The notes beneath the pieces were generated by a model, which worked only from the letters and a program-made list of their open reading frames with translations, was not told where the DNA came from and did not search any database. Shown here piece after piece: positions 49,591 to 60,099 of a stretch of DNA of 64,000 bases; position 1 is the first letter of the stretch; each line of letters opens with the position of its first letter. The stretch comes from Vibrio fortis (GTDB taxonomy: Bacteria; Pseudomonadota; Gammaproteobacteria; Enterobacterales; Vibrionaceae), in NCBI RefSeq assembly GCF_000695685.1, contig NZ_JFFR01000023.1, positions 124,001 to 188,000 of the forward strand, written 5' to 3'. The translations under genes and the position numbers were made by a program.

Positions 49591-50844
49591 ATGTCGTTAT
49601 CTGAAGAAACCAGTAAAAACCTATCTGAAACTCTATTCGTCAAACACAAACAGGCGAAAGAGACCTCAATGCTGACGCAATATATGCCGAGCTCTGTTGA
49701 TCTGCTTGAACAGAAGCATGAGCAGCAAGACAGCGCGTGGTACCGAAACCTGCGCCGTATGCAGTGGGTTTGGCAAGGGGTGAACCCGATCGAGCAAGAA
49801 GCCGTGTTGTCACGCATTGCATCATCGACCCATTCTCGTACGACGGATGATTGGTTAGATACCGTCATGGGCTACCGCAGTGGTAACTGGGCTTATGAGT
49901 GGACAAAGCTCGGTATGCAACACCAAAACCGCGCTAACGATAAGAGCGGCGAAGAGGTTGCAGAGGAACTGTTTTCTGCGTCACTTTGCTTCAGTATTGC
50001 TGGCTACCCTCATTTGAAAAACGACAACCTAGCGACTCAAGCTCAGGTGTTGGCTAATACAGCTTATGCGGAAGCGATCAAGCACACTAAGTTGGTGGTG
50101 AAGCAGCTCGAGATCCCATATCAAAATCGTAAGATAAAAGCGCATCTGCATCTCTCCAATACAGATAAGCCTCAACCTGTGGTGATCGTTAGTGCTGGGC
50201 TAGATAGCTTGCAAACGGATATGTGGCGTCTGTTCCGCGACTACCTTGCGCCAAAGAATATCGCGATGCTGACGGTAGATATGCCGTCGATTGGTCACAG
50301 CTCTCACTGGCAGCTAACGGAAGACTCTTCTTGTTTGCACCAAGCGGTCCTGAATGAGCTGCCGAATATCCCATGGGTTGACCACTATAAGGTCGGTCTG
50401 TTCGGTTTCCGCTTTGGCGGCAACGCGATGGTTCGTTTGTCTTTCCTAGAGCAACAGAAGATCAAAGCCTGTGTGGCGCTCGGTGCACCGATCCACGATA
50501 TCTTTGTACATGCGGATAAACTGAAACAGATGCCCAAGATGCACCTTGATGTGCTTGCTTCTCGTTTGGGTAAAGGTGCAGTTGATATCAATAGCTTGTC
50601 AGGTCAACTGATGGCTTGGTCTCTGAAAGTTCAAGGGTTGCTAGCTAACAGTAAAACGCGAGTTCCTATCCTAGCATTGGCTCTGGATGGAGACCCGGTA
50701 TCACCACCATCGGATAATCAACTGGTTGCTATTTACAGTGATTACGGCAAGGCGAAGAAAATTAAGTCCAAGTCAATTACACAAGGGTATGAGCAATCCC
50801 TCGAATTGGCGATAAAATGGCTTGAGGATGAATTATTTAGATGA
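49591..50844 (+). CDS. frsA: Esterase FrsA, alpha/beta hydrolase
   Basis: FrsA binds the glucose-PTS protein IIA-Glc in enteric bacteria and vibrios and shifts the balance between respiration and fermentation. It has esterase activity. The 417-residue protein matches FrsA over its length. The opening TLFVKHKQAKETSMLT and the NLRRMQWVWQGVNPIEQEAVLSRIA block are typical, and the hydrolase domain has FGFRFGGNAMVRLS in the nucleophile-elbow region. The elbow lacks a classical GxSxG serine, a known oddity of the family. It stands alone between gpt and crl. Confidence 0.92.
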   Translation: MSLSEETSKNLSETLFVKHKQAKETSMLTQYMPSSVDLLEQKHEQQDSAWYRNLRRMQWVWQGVNPIEQEAVLSRIASSTHSRTTDDWLDTVMGYRSGNWAYEWTKLGMQHQNRANDKSGEEVAEELFSASLCFSIAGYPHLKNDNLATQAQVLANTAYAEAIKHTKLVVKQLEIPYQNRKIKAHLHLSNTDKPQPVVIVSAGLDSLQTDMWRLFRDYLAPKNIAMLTVDMPSIGHSSHWQLTEDSSCLHQAVLNELPNIPWVDHYKVGLFGFRFGGNAMVRLSFLEQQKIKACVALGAPIHDIFVHADKLKQMPKMHLDVLASRLGKGAVDINSLSGQLMAWSLKVQGLLANSKTRVPILALALDGDPVSPPSDNQLVAIYSDYGKAKKIKSKSITQGYEQSLELAIKWLEDELFR

Positions 50845-50988
50845 CATTTCTCCTAAATTAGTTAAGCATGAATAGTGTACAGATTAAGTACCTGATACTC
50901 AGAGATAATTTATAAAATCCACTTGCGTGTTTTCTACGTATTACAGTCTGAGTAGCGTCATTCTTAACATTGAAAACGGAGATTCAAT

Positions 50989-51378
50989 ATGTCAGAAGTG
51001 ACACAACAACCAACTCATTATCGTTTGCTAAATGTTTTAAAGGCCATTGGTCCATATTTGAGAGAGCCACAATCGGAAGAGGGACACTACATCTTCGATT
51101 GCCTTTCGGTGTGTGTAAACGATAAGAAGTCACCAGAAGAGCGTGAGTTCTGGGGATGGTGGCTAGAATTGGCAAAATCTGAACAAGGCTTTACTGCCAA
51201 GTACAACATTGGCAAATATAACGTTGAGGGTGAGTGGGAAGAGCTGGAACTTCCTAAGAAAGCCGTTTCTGAGGTGACTCGTACTCAGGAAGCGTTTCAT
51301 CAAAAGCTATCCGAGGAACTGAAATCTAAGTTCGAACTGGAGGTTGAGCTAGACGCAGCTTCTGTCGAATTTGTCTAA
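50989..51378 (+). CDS. crl: Sigma-S binding protein Crl
   Basis: Crl binds the stationary-phase sigma factor RpoS and favours formation of its holoenzyme. The 129-residue protein has the conserved core [23 protein letters not shown] and the tryptophan-rich EFWGWWLEL segment that contacts RpoS. AACGGAGATTCAAT precedes the ATG. Its place between frsA and proB is the usual one in Vibrio. Confidence 0.93.
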   Translation: MSEVTQQPTHYRLLNVLKAIGPYLREPQSEEGHYIFDCLSVCVNDKKSPEEREFWGWWLELAKSEQGFTAKYNIGKYNVEGEWEELELPKKAVSEVTRTQEAFHQKLSEELKSKFELEVELDAASVEFV

Positions 51379-51404
51379 TTTTAAAGGTTACTCCTCTCTA
51401 TAAG

Positions 51405-51433
51405 GTAAAAAGGTGCGATTTCGCACCTTTTCT
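51405..51433 (+). terminator. Intrinsic terminator of crl
   Basis: The stem AAAAGGTGCGA/TCGCACCTTTT (51407-51417 with 51421-51431) has a 3-base loop. Confidence 0.88.
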
Positions 51434-51500
51434 ACTTGTGAATTCCCGTTTTGATTGTTAAAACATCACCTCTTATTTGTTTTATTCATATAAAGACTTC

Positions 51501-52640
51501 ATGACAACTAATCATCAAAGCGGGACAGCAACACAGCGCAAAACTGTGGTTGTTAAACTGGGTACCAGTGTCTTAACTGGTGGCACATTAGCGTTAGATC
51601 GAGCTCACATGGTAGAGCTTGTACGTCAGTGTGCAGAACTGAAAAAGCAAGGCCACTCTGTGGTTATGGTTTCGTCTGGCGCTATCGCAGCTGGACGTGA
51701 GCACCTTGGTTACCCCGCACTGCCCAACTCAATGGCGAGCAAACAGTTGCTTGCTGCAGTAGGACAGAGTCAACTGATTCAGGTTTGGGAGTCTTTGTTT
51801 GCTATCTACGGCATCAAGATTGGCCAAATGCTGTTGACGCGTGCCGACCTCGATGACCGTGAGCGCTTCCTAAATGCACGTGATACCATCAATGCATTGG
51901 TGGATAACGACATTATCCCAATCGTTAATGAGAACGATGCGGTAGCGACTAACGAGATTAAAGTAGGCGACAACGATAACTTGTCGGCTTTAGTCGGTAT
52001 TCTGTGTGGTGCTGATAAGCTTCTACTCCTGACTGACCAGAAAGGTCTATTTACCGCTGATCCTCGCAAAGACCCAAATGCTGAGTTGATCAAAGAGGTT
52101 AAGACCATCGATGATACCTTGCGTAAGATCGCTGGCGGCAGTGGTACTACCTTGGGTACTGGCGGTATGGCCACTAAGCTGCAAGCAGCGGACATTGCGC
52201 GTCGTGCTGGGATTGAAGTTATCATCGCAGCAGGCAGCGCAGAGAATGTGGTCTTTGACTCACTCAGCGCAGAGCCACAAGGCACACGTTTCTTGCCATT
52301 AGAAGAGGCGCTTGAGAACCGCAAGCGTTGGATCCTGGCTGGCCCTGCATCGGCTGGTGATATCGTGGTTGATGACGGCGCAGTGAATGCTGTGAACACC
52401 AAGGGGAGCAGCTTGTTGGCCAAAGGTGTGATTCAAGTTCGCGGTGAGTTCTCTCGTGGTGAAGTGACTCAAGTAACAGACAACAAAGGTAAAGTGATTG
52501 CGCGTGGTATCGCAAGCTACTCAAGCCAAGACTTGGCGAAGATTGCGGGCAAACACAGTAAAGATATTGGAGAAATTCTGGGTTATGACTACGGCTCAGA
52601 GGTTATTCACCGTGATGACATGGTAGTGATCCAAGAGTAA
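51501..52640 (+). CDS. proB: Glutamate 5-kinase
   Basis: ProB phosphorylates glutamate in the first step of proline synthesis. The 379-residue protein has an amino-acid kinase domain ([13 protein letters not shown], then [16 protein letters not shown], and [18 protein letters not shown]) and a C-terminal PUA domain from about residue 280. I start it at the ATG at 51501 (MTTNHQSG); a TTG eight codons upstream is less likely. proA follows after a 134-base spacer with an imperfect hairpin (AATGAATAGC/GCTATTTCATT). Confidence 0.95.
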   Translation: MTTNHQSGTATQRKTVVVKLGTSVLTGGTLALDRAHMVELVRQCAELKKQGHSVVMVSSGAIAAGREHLGYPALPNSMASKQLLAAVGQSQLIQVWESLFAIYGIKIGQMLLTRADLDDRERFLNARDTINALVDNDIIPIVNENDAVATNEIKVGDNDNLSALVGILCGADKLLLLTDQKGLFTADPRKDPNAELIKEVKTIDDTLRKIAGGSGTTLGTGGMATKLQAADIARRAGIEVIIAAGSAENVVFDSLSAEPQGTRFLPLEEALENRKRWILAGPASAGDIVVDDGAVNAVNTKGSSLLAKGVIQVRGEFSRGEVTQVTDNKGKVIARGIASYSSQDLAKIAGKHSKDIGEILGYDYGSEVIHRDDMVVIQE

Positions 52641-52774
52641 CAGACGAGCTAAACTTAGTACGCTTACTCAGAAAATGAGAGACCAATGAATAGCTGCCGA
52701 TAGAAGGTGGCTATTTCATTAACTAGCGTACCCAGAATTTCAGATAGACAGACAGAATTAAGGGAGAGTTAAAC

Positions 52775-54025
52775 GTGGATTTAACTAACATGGGTATCGC
52801 AGCAAAAGAGGCTGCCTTTCACCTAGCAACAGCATCAACAGCGCAGAAAAACAAAGCGCTCTCTATCATTGCAGATGAACTAGAAGCAAATGCAGCGACC
52901 ATCCTTGAAGCGAACGCAAAAGATATCGAATTGGGTCGTGAAGCTGGTTTAACAGAAGCGCTGCTTGACCGCCTATTTCTTAACGAAGAGCGTCTAACGG
53001 GCATTGCTAACGATGTGCGCAACGTTATCAGCCTGAATGACCCTGTAGGCAGCGAAATTGACAGCAAAGTGCTGGAAAACGGTATGTCACTATCTCGTCG
53101 TCGCGTCCCGCTTGGTGTTGTTGGTGTTATTTATGAAGCACGCCCGAACGTAACCATCGACATTGCGGCACTGTGTTTGAAAACAGGTAACGCAAGCATC
53201 CTACGTGGTGGTAAAGAGACGTTTTTCTCAAACATGGAGCTGGTTAAGGTTATCCAATCTGCACTAGAAAAAGCAGAGCTACCAGCGGCATCGGTACAAT
53301 ACATTGAGAAGCCAGATCGCGAACTTGTGTCTCAGCTGCTTAATCTAGACAAGTACGTTGATATGATCATCCCACGCGGTGGTGCAGGCCTACACAAAAT
53401 GTGTAAAGAGAACAGCACGATCCCAGTAATCATCGGTGGCTTTGGTATTAGCCATATCTTCGTTGATGAGTCGGCTGACCTAGAAAAGTCAGTGAATGTG
53501 GTTGAGAACTCAAAGGTTCAGCGTCCATCAGCATGTAACTCACTAGATACTCTGCTTGTTCATGAAGCGGTCGCTGAGGAGTTCCTTGGTAAGCTTAAAA
53601 CGCGCCTAGCGGGTAAAGTGACATTAGTGGCTGATGCAAGTGCTAAAGCGCTACTTGCTGATTTCGCTGACGTGCGTGATGCGGGTGAAGATGATTTCGA
53701 TACTGAGTGGCTAAGCTACACCTTAGGTGTCAAAGTGGTTGCTGACGTAGCACAGGCGATTGACCACATGCGCGTACATAATGCGAGTCACTCAGATGCA
53801 ATCATGACAAACAGCCTAGAGAGCTCTGAACGTTTCATTAACTCAGTCGGTTCTGCGGCGGTTTATGTGAACGCATCAACTCGCTTTACTGATGGTGCGC
53901 AGTTTGGTCTTGGCGCAGAAGTGGCAGTATCAACACAGAAGCTTCATGCTCGCGGTCCTATGGGATTGGAAGAGCTAACCAGCTACAAGTGGGTTGGTAA
54001 AGCGAACTACCTAGTTCGTAGCTAG
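52775..54025 (+). CDS. proA: Gamma-glutamyl phosphate reductase
   Basis: ProA reduces the unstable product of ProB to glutamate semialdehyde. The 416-residue aldehyde dehydrogenase-fold protein has the catalytic cysteine in [16 protein letters not shown], together with [17 protein letters not shown] and [19 protein letters not shown]. It starts with GTG, preceded by the strong AAGGGAGAG. A terminator follows, ending the proBA unit. Confidence 0.96.
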   Translation: MDLTNMGIAAKEAAFHLATASTAQKNKALSIIADELEANAATILEANAKDIELGREAGLTEALLDRLFLNEERLTGIANDVRNVISLNDPVGSEIDSKVLENGMSLSRRRVPLGVVGVIYEARPNVTIDIAALCLKTGNASILRGGKETFFSNMELVKVIQSALEKAELPAASVQYIEKPDRELVSQLLNLDKYVDMIIPRGGAGLHKMCKENSTIPVIIGGFGISHIFVDESADLEKSVNVVENSKVQRPSACNSLDTLLVHEAVAEEFLGKLKTRLAGKVTLVADASAKALLADFADVRDAGEDDFDTEWLSYTLGVKVVADVAQAIDHMRVHNASHSDAIMTNSLESSERFINSVGSAAVYVNASTRFTDGAQFGLGAEVAVSTQKLHARGPMGLEELTSYKWVGKANYLVRS

Positions 54026-54069
54026 GATGAATGTGAAGCTCGGTTGGTCATAATCAACGAATAACCACA

Positions 54070-54097
54070 TAAAAGGGCCTTAATTGGCCCTTTTTCT
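54070..54097 (+). terminator. Intrinsic terminator of proA
   Basis: The stem AAAAGGGCC/GGCCCTTTT (54071-54079 with 54086-54094) has a 6-base loop and is followed by TCTTTC. Confidence 0.85.
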
Positions 54098-54150
54098 TTC
54101 CCTACGTTTGGCAATTCCGTTACACTGACAATCAATTATTTGGAGGTGAT

Positions 54151-54600
54151 ATGCATTGTCCTTTTTGTTCAGAGAACGACACTAAAGTAATCGACTCAAG
54201 GCTAGTCGCAGACGGGCATCAAGTTCGTCGTCGCCGTCAATGCCTGGCATGTAGTGAGCGTTTTACGACATTCGAATCGGCTGAGCTTGTTATGCCAAAA
54301 GTGATCAAGTCGAATGGCAACCGTGAACCCTTTAACGAAGACAAAATGGTCGGTGGGGTACAACGTGCATTAGAGAAGCGCCCAGTGAGCGCAGATGCCA
54401 TTGAACTTGCGATCAGTACTATCAAGTCTCAACTGCGAGCAACTGGCGAGCGTGAAGTACCAACAGAGATGATTGGTAACCTTGTCATGGACCAACTGAA
54501 AGAGCTCGACAAAGTGGCTTACATTCGTTTTGCCTCTGTTTACCGTAGCTTTGAAGACATCCGAGAGTTTGGCGAAGAGATTGCCAAGCTAGAGGACTAA
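54151..54600 (+). CDS. nrdR: Transcriptional repressor NrdR
   Basis: NrdR senses ATP and dATP and represses ribonucleotide reductase genes. The 149-residue protein has the N-terminal zinc ribbon (CPFC...CLAC, residues 3-34) with the arginine-rich RRRRQC segment, then an ATP-cone domain ([24 protein letters not shown]). A very strong ribosome binding site, GGAGGTGAT, abuts the ATG. ribD follows after 9 bases, the common arrangement. Confidence 0.96.
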   Translation: MHCPFCSENDTKVIDSRLVADGHQVRRRRQCLACSERFTTFESAELVMPKVIKSNGNREPFNEDKMVGGVQRALEKRPVSADAIELAISTIKSQLRATGEREVPTEMIGNLVMDQLKELDKVAYIRFASVYRSFEDIREFGEEIAKLED

Positions 54601-54609
54601 CTCCCACTC

Positions 54610-55725
54610 ATGTCAAAATTTTCTCCGTTAGATTTTCAAATGATGTCGCGTGCCATGCAACTGGCTAAGCGCGGCATTTATACCACTGCACCAAACCCAA
54701 ATGTCGGCTGTGTTATCGCACACGGCGACAACATTGTTGGTGAAGGCTTCCATGCTAAAGCGGGCGAAGCCCACGCAGAAGTTCATGCCATGAGAATGGC
54801 CGGCGACAAAGCCAAAGGCGCGACTGCGTATGTCACGCTAGAACCTTGCTCGCATTACGGTCGTACGCCGCCATGTGCTGAAGGGTTGATTAAAGCTCAA
54901 GTTGAAAAAGTGATTTGTGCAATGGAAGACCCAAACCCGAAAGTTGCAGGCCGCGGCATCAAAATGCTGCGTGATGCGGGTATTGAGGTACAAGTCGGGC
55001 TGCTAGAACAAGATGCATTGGCGTTAAACCCAGCCTTTATCAAACGCATGCAAACAGGTAGGCCGTTTGTTCAATTGAAGATGGCAGCAAGCTTAGACGG
55101 TCAAACCGCTTTAAGTAATGGTCAGAGCCAATGGATTACTTCGCCGCATGCTCGTCATGATGTGCAACATTACCGTGCCAAAGCGGGAGCGGTATTATCG
55201 ACCAGTCAAACCGTGATTGAAGATAATGCGTCACTTAATGTACGTTGGGACGAGTTACCGCAAGCGGTTCAATCTCTTTATCCGCAATCTTCGCTGCGCC
55301 AACCTACGCGTGTGATTCTCGACCGACAGGCACAATTGCTCCAAGCTGTTCATCAAGATCTCAAGTTGTATCAATCTGAAGCGCCAGTGCTACGTGTTGC
55401 TGAGTCTGAAGCTGACATCATGGTTGCTCTCGACAAGGAGGGGCAGCTTGATATTGCCCAGCTGATTCAAGATCTTCCTAGTCATCACATCGATCATATT
55501 TGGGTGGAAGCAGGCGCAACATTGGCAAAAAGCTTTATTGAGAATCAACTGGTTGACGAGCTAATCTTATACTTAGCACCTAAACTAATGGGCAGCGATG
55601 GCCGCGGTTTGATGGGTGCGTTGGGCTTAAGCTCAATGGATGACGTGATCGATTTGTCGATCAAAGATGTACGTATGGTAGGGCCTGACATTCGCATTGT
55701 CGCTCAGCCAGTATGGAAATCTTAA
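54610..55725 (+). CDS. ribD: Bifunctional riboflavin deaminase/reductase RibD
   Basis: RibD performs the second and third steps of riboflavin synthesis. The 371-residue protein has the zinc deaminase domain (HAEVHAMR, then LEPCSHYGRTPPCAEGL, residues 1-145) and the reductase domain (FVQLKMAASLDGQTALSNGQSQWI onward). It follows nrdR and precedes ribE in a probable nrdR-rib-nusB transcript. Confidence 0.95.
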   Translation: MSKFSPLDFQMMSRAMQLAKRGIYTTAPNPNVGCVIAHGDNIVGEGFHAKAGEAHAEVHAMRMAGDKAKGATAYVTLEPCSHYGRTPPCAEGLIKAQVEKVICAMEDPNPKVAGRGIKMLRDAGIEVQVGLLEQDALALNPAFIKRMQTGRPFVQLKMAASLDGQTALSNGQSQWITSPHARHDVQHYRAKAGAVLSTSQTVIEDNASLNVRWDELPQAVQSLYPQSSLRQPTRVILDRQAQLLQAVHQDLKLYQSEAPVLRVAESEADIMVALDKEGQLDIAQLIQDLPSHHIDHIWVEAGATLAKSFIENQLVDELILYLAPKLMGSDGRGLMGALGLSSMDDVIDLSIKDVRMVGPDIRIVAQPVWKS

Positions 55726-55793
55726 TCCGCGATAGTTATATCTATAGTAATTTAACTGCTTGATGTAAAAGCAGTAAGAACAAGAGTTTTAGA

Positions 55794-56450
55794 ATGTTTA
55801 CAGGAATTGTAGAAGCCGTAGGTACCCTAAGTGCTATCACACCTCGCGGTGAAGATATTACGGTAACCGTGAATGTCGGTAAGCTGGATATGTCTGATGT
55901 ACAGCTCGGCGACAGCATCGCCACCAATGGTGTGTGTTTGACTGTGGTTGAATTCGATGACAACAGCTATAGCGCTGATTTATCACTGGAAACTCTGAAA
56001 AAGACCGGCTTTATCGACTATCAAGCGGGCGATAAAGTAAACCTTGAGAAAGCAATGCTGCCGACCACTCGTTTTGGCGGTCACATTGTTTCTGGTCACG
56101 TTGACGGTGTTGGTGAGATTGTCGAGCGCAACCAAGTTGGTCGTGCGATTGAATTCTGGGTAGAGATGCCTGCGGAGATCTCAAAGTACGTCGCTCAAAA
56201 AGGCTCTATCACTGTCGATGGTATCAGCCTTACAGTGAATGATTTACGTAAGAACGCGTTTAAGCTGACTATTGTTCCTCATACCTCATCAGAGACGACG
56301 ATTGATCAATTTAATGTCGGTCGTAAGGTGAACCTTGAAGTAGACGTACTTGCTCGTTACATGGAGCGATTACTGCAAGGCCAGCAAGAAGAGTCTAAGC
56401 CAGAGTCTCGTCTAACAATGGAATTCTTACAACAAAACGGTTTTGCTTAA
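55794..56450 (+). CDS. ribE: Riboflavin synthase alpha chain
   Basis: The enzyme dismutates two 6,7-dimethyl-8-ribityllumazine molecules to riboflavin. The 218-residue protein has the canonical [10 protein letters not shown] opening and two lumazine-binding repeats, each with a G-D-S/K-V-N-L-E type block and [11 protein letters not shown] in the second. In E. coli this gene is called ribC. It lies between ribD and the RibB-type gene. Confidence 0.95.
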   Translation: MFTGIVEAVGTLSAITPRGEDITVTVNVGKLDMSDVQLGDSIATNGVCLTVVEFDDNSYSADLSLETLKKTGFIDYQAGDKVNLEKAMLPTTRFGGHIVSGHVDGVGEIVERNQVGRAIEFWVEMPAEISKYVAQKGSITVDGISLTVNDLRKNAFKLTIVPHTSSETTIDQFNVGRKVNLEVDVLARYMERLLQGQQEESKPESRLTMEFLQQNGFA

Positions 56451-56560
56451 TCAACGACTCCTTGTGCGCGACAGCGAAGGGCAGTGGAGTTGAGCAATTC
56501 CAATCAGGTTTAAACAGTGTCGGTTCTTGGAAGCAGAACCATTTCAAAGGATATAAAATA

Positions 56561-57670
56561 ATGCCAATTAGTACTCCTCAAGAAATTATTGAAGACATCC
56601 GCCTAGGAAAGATGGTTATCCTGATGGACGATGAAGATCGCGAGAACGAAGGCGATCTGATCATGGCGGCAGAGCATGTAACGCCAGAAGCAATCAATTT
56701 TATGGCGATGTTCGGTCGTGGCTTGATCTGTCTGACGCTAACCAAAGAGCGCTCGAGCCGTTTAGGTCTCGCGCCAATGGTTCAAGACAACAACGCGCAA
56801 TACACCACTAATTTCACCGTTTCTATTGAAGCAGCGCAAGGCGTAACGACGGGTATTTCTGCATCAGACCGTGCCGTGACTGTTCAAGCGGCGGTGGCGA
56901 AAGAGGCGAAAGCGGCAGACCTAGTTCAACCGGGCCATATCTTCCCACTGACGGCTCAAGAGGGCGGTGTATTAACACGCGCAGGTCACACTGAAGCGGG
57001 TTGTGATTTGGCTCGCTTGGCAGGCTGCGAACCAGCATCTGTGATTGTTGAAATTCTGAATGACGATGGCACTATGGCACGTCGTCCAGACCTTGAAGTG
57101 TTTGCTGAAAAGCACGATATCAAGCTAGGTACGATTGCTGACCTTATCGAATACCGTAACAATACCGAGACGACGATTGAGCGCGTTGCACAGTGTCATC
57201 TACCGACTGAGTTCGGTGATTTCGAACTCGTGACATATCGCGATACGATTGATAACCAAATTCACTACGCGATGCAAAAGGGTGACCTAACGGGCGAAGC
57301 GCCATTGGTTCGTGTTCACCTGCATGACACATTCACCGATCTGCTGCATTCTGATCGTGGTACAGAGCGCAGCTGGTCGCTAGATAAAGCGATGAAGCGT
57401 ATCGGCGAAGAAGGTGGTGTTCTAGTGATTCTTGGAAATGAAGAGTCGTCTGATTCTCTAATCCACAAAGTGAAGACTTTCGAAGCTCAAGACAAGAACG
57501 AGCAGCCAACTATGGCTAAGAAGCAAGGCACTTCACGTCGTGTTGGTGTAGGCTCTCAGATTCTGCAAGACCTCGGTGTTCAAGATATGCGCCTACTCTC
57601 TTCAAGTACCAAACGCTACCACGCACTGGGTGGTTTCGGTTTAAACGTTGTTGAGTATGTGTGCGAATAG
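56561..57670 (+). CDS. ribBX: 3,4-dihydroxy-2-butanone-4-phosphate synthase with degenerate GTP cyclohydrolase II domain (RibBX type)
   Basis: The N-terminal half (residues 1-205) is an intact RibB domain: [22 protein letters not shown] and [16 protein letters not shown]. The C-terminal half keeps the GTP cyclohydrolase II fold, but where the zinc cysteines should be (S-E-C and C-D-C) it reads [15 protein letters not shown], with no cysteine. GTP cyclohydrolase activity is therefore unlikely, as described for RibBX proteins of Shewanella and relatives; a separate ribA must lie elsewhere. I start it at the ATG at 56561 (369 residues) with AAAGGA upstream. Automatic annotation would call it ribBA. 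Confidence 0.9.
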   Translation: MPISTPQEIIEDIRLGKMVILMDDEDRENEGDLIMAAEHVTPEAINFMAMFGRGLICLTLTKERSSRLGLAPMVQDNNAQYTTNFTVSIEAAQGVTTGISASDRAVTVQAAVAKEAKAADLVQPGHIFPLTAQEGGVLTRAGHTEAGCDLARLAGCEPASVIVEILNDDGTMARRPDLEVFAEKHDIKLGTIADLIEYRNNTETTIERVAQCHLPTEFGDFELVTYRDTIDNQIHYAMQKGDLTGEAPLVRVHLHDTFTDLLHSDRGTERSWSLDKAMKRIGEEGGVLVILGNEESSDSLIHKVKTFEAQDKNEQPTMAKKQGTSRRVGVGSQILQDLGVQDMRLLSSSTKRYHALGGFGLNVVEYVCE

Positions 57671-57926
57671 CGCTGATTCAAAACAGAACAATCAGCAAAA
57701 ATTTTTAGGTAATACAGTCTCGATTAGACGATAGGTAGCAAGCAGAGAGCACAAGATTGCATAGTTCGCTCTCTGCGTTTTGAGCCTTATCGACAAAGGA
57801 ATCACGCTGTCGTTACCACTTTGTTTCTCCGGTATCAGTTCAATAAAATTAGCATTAGATATTGCTCACAGTTTTGTGCTAGAATCCGGCGATTCTCACT
57901 TGATGAAAATAGTTAAAGGAAGGCTT

Positions 57927-58397
57927 ATGAAAGTGATCGAGGGTGGCTTCCCAGCGCCAAATGCAAAAATTGCTATCGTTATTGCTCGTTTCAACAGTTT
58001 TATTAACGAAAGTTTACTTTCTGGTGCAATCGATACTTTAAAACGTCACGGACAAGTTAGCGAAGACAACATCACTGTTGTTCGTTGTCCAGGTGCAGTT
58101 GAACTTCCACTTGTAGCGCAACGCGTTGCAAAAACAGGTAAGTTCGACGCGATTGTATCTCTAGGTACAGTAATTCGTGGCGGTACGCCTCATTTTGACT
58201 ATGTTTGTAGTGAATGTAATAAAGGTTTGGCGCAAGTGTCTCTGGAATACTCTCTTCCAGTAGCATTCGGTGTGCTAACTGTTGATACGATCGATCAAGC
58301 TATTGAACGCGCAGGAACCAAGGCTGGTAATAAAGGTGCAGAAGCTGCACTAAGCGCACTTGAGATGATCAACGTTCTTTCTGAAATCGATTCCTAA
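57927..58397 (+). CDS. ribH: 6,7-dimethyl-8-ribityllumazine synthase
   Basis: RibH makes the lumazine precursor of riboflavin and forms icosahedral or pentameric assemblies. The 156-residue protein has [30 protein letters not shown] and [15 protein letters not shown], with the catalytic histidine in the last. AAAGGAAGGCTT sits before the ATG; an upstream in-frame extension to 57780 lacks homology. Its stop overlaps the nusB start by one base (TAATG). Confidence 0.95.
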   Translation: MKVIEGGFPAPNAKIAIVIARFNSFINESLLSGAIDTLKRHGQVSEDNITVVRCPGAVELPLVAQRVAKTGKFDAIVSLGTVIRGGTPHFDYVCSECNKGLAQVSLEYSLPVAFGVLTVDTIDQAIERAGTKAGNKGAEAALSALEMINVLSEIDS

Positions 58398-58864
58398 TGG
58401 GGGCCAGTGTGAAACCAGCCGCACGTCGTAATGCACGTCAATTTGCTCTACAAGCAATTTATTCTTGGCAAATTACTAAAGAAAATATTGCCACAGTTGA
58501 AGAACAGTTCTTATCTGGTGGTAAGTATGATGAAGAAGAGCATCACGCAGCTGAGCCTGCGCTTGCTATGCCAGAAACAGACGTTGCATACTTCCGCGAC
58601 CTGCTAACTGGTGTTGCTCTAAGCCACATGGAACTAGACAGCAAACTTCGTCCATTCGTATCTCGCCCGATGCAAGATCTGGACTTAATGGAGCTTGCTC
58701 TTCTTCGTCTAGCTATGTACGAGATGACTCGTCGCGAAGATGTACCATACAAAGTGGTCATCAACGAAGCTATCGAACTTGCAAAAGTATTTGCAGCAGA
58801 AGACAGCCACAAGTTTGTTAACGGTGTACTTGATAAAGCAGCACCGCACGTTCGTAAGAAATAA
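58397..58864 (+). CDS. nusB: Transcription antitermination factor NusB
   Basis: NusB acts with NusE (S10) in antitermination of rRNA transcription. The 155-residue all-helical protein has [17 protein letters not shown] at its start and the closing [23 protein letters not shown]. The start overlaps the ribH stop; a GTG four codons in is an alternative. A terminator follows at 58884-58912. Confidence 0.95.
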   Translation: MGASVKPAARRNARQFALQAIYSWQITKENIATVEEQFLSGGKYDEEEHHAAEPALAMPETDVAYFRDLLTGVALSHMELDSKLRPFVSRPMQDLDLMELALLRLAMYEMTRREDVPYKVVINEAIELAKVFAAEDSHKFVNGVLDKAAPHVRKK

Positions 58865-58883
58865 TACGTTCGACATAGAATCG

Positions 58884-58912
58884 AAAGGTCAGCAAATATG
58901 CTGGCCTTTTTT
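58884..58912 (+). terminator. Intrinsic terminator of nusB
   Basis: The stem AAAGGTCAGC/GCTGGCCTTT (58884-58893 with 58900-58909, one G-U pair) is followed by TTT. It ends the nrdR-rib-nusB series. Confidence 0.85.
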
Positions 58913-58928
58913 GTAACTGATGACGGTA

Positions 58929-59104
58929 ATACCAATCGTAGTAAATAACTGCTCACCCTAGCTTGTTAAAATGCTCGATAACAGCGTTAGAATTTTTGAT
59001 TGTAGAATAACTACTTATCGAAACTCTCTGTTGCAAAAAAGCTGCCTTGTTCTCAAGCCTTTTTCCTGCGCTATTTTTGATCACTTACTTACTGTGATTG
59101 GTAT
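58929..59104. repeat. 176-bp miniature inverted-repeat element (MITE-like) between nusB and thiL
   Basis: The ends ATACCAATC (58929-58937) and GATTGGTAT (59096-59104) are exact inverted copies. The interior has no gene and is A/T-rich. The same ends bound a widespread non-coding repeat of vibrios as I recall it. It lies between the nusB terminator and the thiL ribosome binding site. Confidence 0.65.
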
Positions 59105-59121
59105 AAAAGAAAGGTGATCAC

Positions 59122-60099
59122 ATGTCTGGTGAGTTTAACCTGATTGATAAATACTTCGTAAACCGACAGCCTCAACGTAAGGATGTACATCTTGCCGCAG
59201 GTGATGACTGCGCCTTGGTCAAGCCACCAAGTAATGTAGAAATTGCTATCAGCACTGACACCTTAGTCGCAGGTACACACTTTTTAGCCGAAGCGAATCC
59301 GGCTTGGGTGGCGCATAAGGCATTGGCATCGAACATCAGCGATTTGGCCGCTATGGGCGCAACCCCTGCTTGGGTTTCGTTCGCGCTGACCATGCCTGAA
59401 GTTGATGAGCAGTGGCTGGCTCCTTTCTGTGATTCTTTCTTTAAGCTTGCGGACTATTTTGGTATTCAACTGATCGGTGGTGATACCACTAAGGGACCTT
59501 TGAGCCTTACGTTGACAGTGCAAGGCTTTGTGCCAGAAGGTAAGGCGCTGCGTCGTGACGGTGCCAGAGTCGGGGATTGGATTTACGTGACAGGTAACCT
59601 AGGCGACAGCAAGGCAGGCCTAGAGGTATTACTAGACCCACAAACAAACCAATCTAAACCCTACGCTAGAGAGCTTGAAGAGAGACACTATATTAGCTCT
59701 CCACGAGTGCTTGCTGGCCAGGCTCTCGTGAACCTCGCTTCATCTGCTATTGATATCTCAGATGGCGTGATTGCAGATTTGAAACATATCCTCAAGCGTT
59801 CACAAGTGGGCGCGAGCATCGATGTGAGTGCATTGCCCATTTCTCGAGAGTTACGCCAGTTCGCATCGGATCTTTCAGCAGCACAGCATTATGCGCTGAC
59901 CAGTGGCGAAGAGTATGAGCTTTGCTTTACCGTGCCGGAAGAAAATAAAGGTTCATTGGAAAGTGCTTTGTCACACACTGGAACAAAAGTTACCTGCATT
60001 GGTCAGATAAGACCTGTAGAATTCTTTGAATTGCATAACAACGGTCAACCACTAAGTTGGGACTTAAGTGGATACGATCATTTTAAGGTAAACGGATGA
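59122..60099 (+). CDS. thiL: Thiamine-monophosphate kinase
   Basis: ThiL phosphorylates thiamine monophosphate to the active cofactor. The 325-residue protein has the AIR-synthase-like fold with GDDCALV, ISTDTLVAGTHFL, NISDLAAMGATPAW and the glycine-rich VTGNLGDSKAGLE. AAGGTGATCAC directly precedes the ATG. It overlaps pgpA by four bases (ATGA). The promoter may lie in the miniature element just upstream. Confidence 0.95.
   Translation: MSGEFNLIDKYFVNRQPQRKDVHLAAGDDCALVKPPSNVEIAISTDTLVAGTHFLAEANPAWVAHKALASNISDLAAMGATPAWVSFALTMPEVDEQWLAPFCDSFFKLADYFGIQLIGGDTTKGPLSLTLTVQGFVPEGKALRRDGARVGDWIYVTGNLGDSKAGLEVLLDPQTNQSKPYARELEERHYISSPRVLAGQALVNLASSAIDISDGVIADLKHILKRSQVGASIDVSALPISRELRQFASDLSAAQHYALTSGEEYELCFTVPEENKGSLESALSHTGTKVTCIGQIRPVEFFELHNNGQPLSWDLSGYDHFKVNG

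Noticed and set aside
51806..52423. 205-residue frame antisense to proB
   Set aside because: It is a by-product of codon use in proB on the opposite strand; serine-rich low-complexity translation with no domain and no start signals.
56451..56560. FMN riboswitch before the RibB-type gene
   Set aside because: The spacer is only 110 bases and lacks the conserved FMN aptamer blocks; a simple GGTTCT/AGAACC hairpin is all that is seen.
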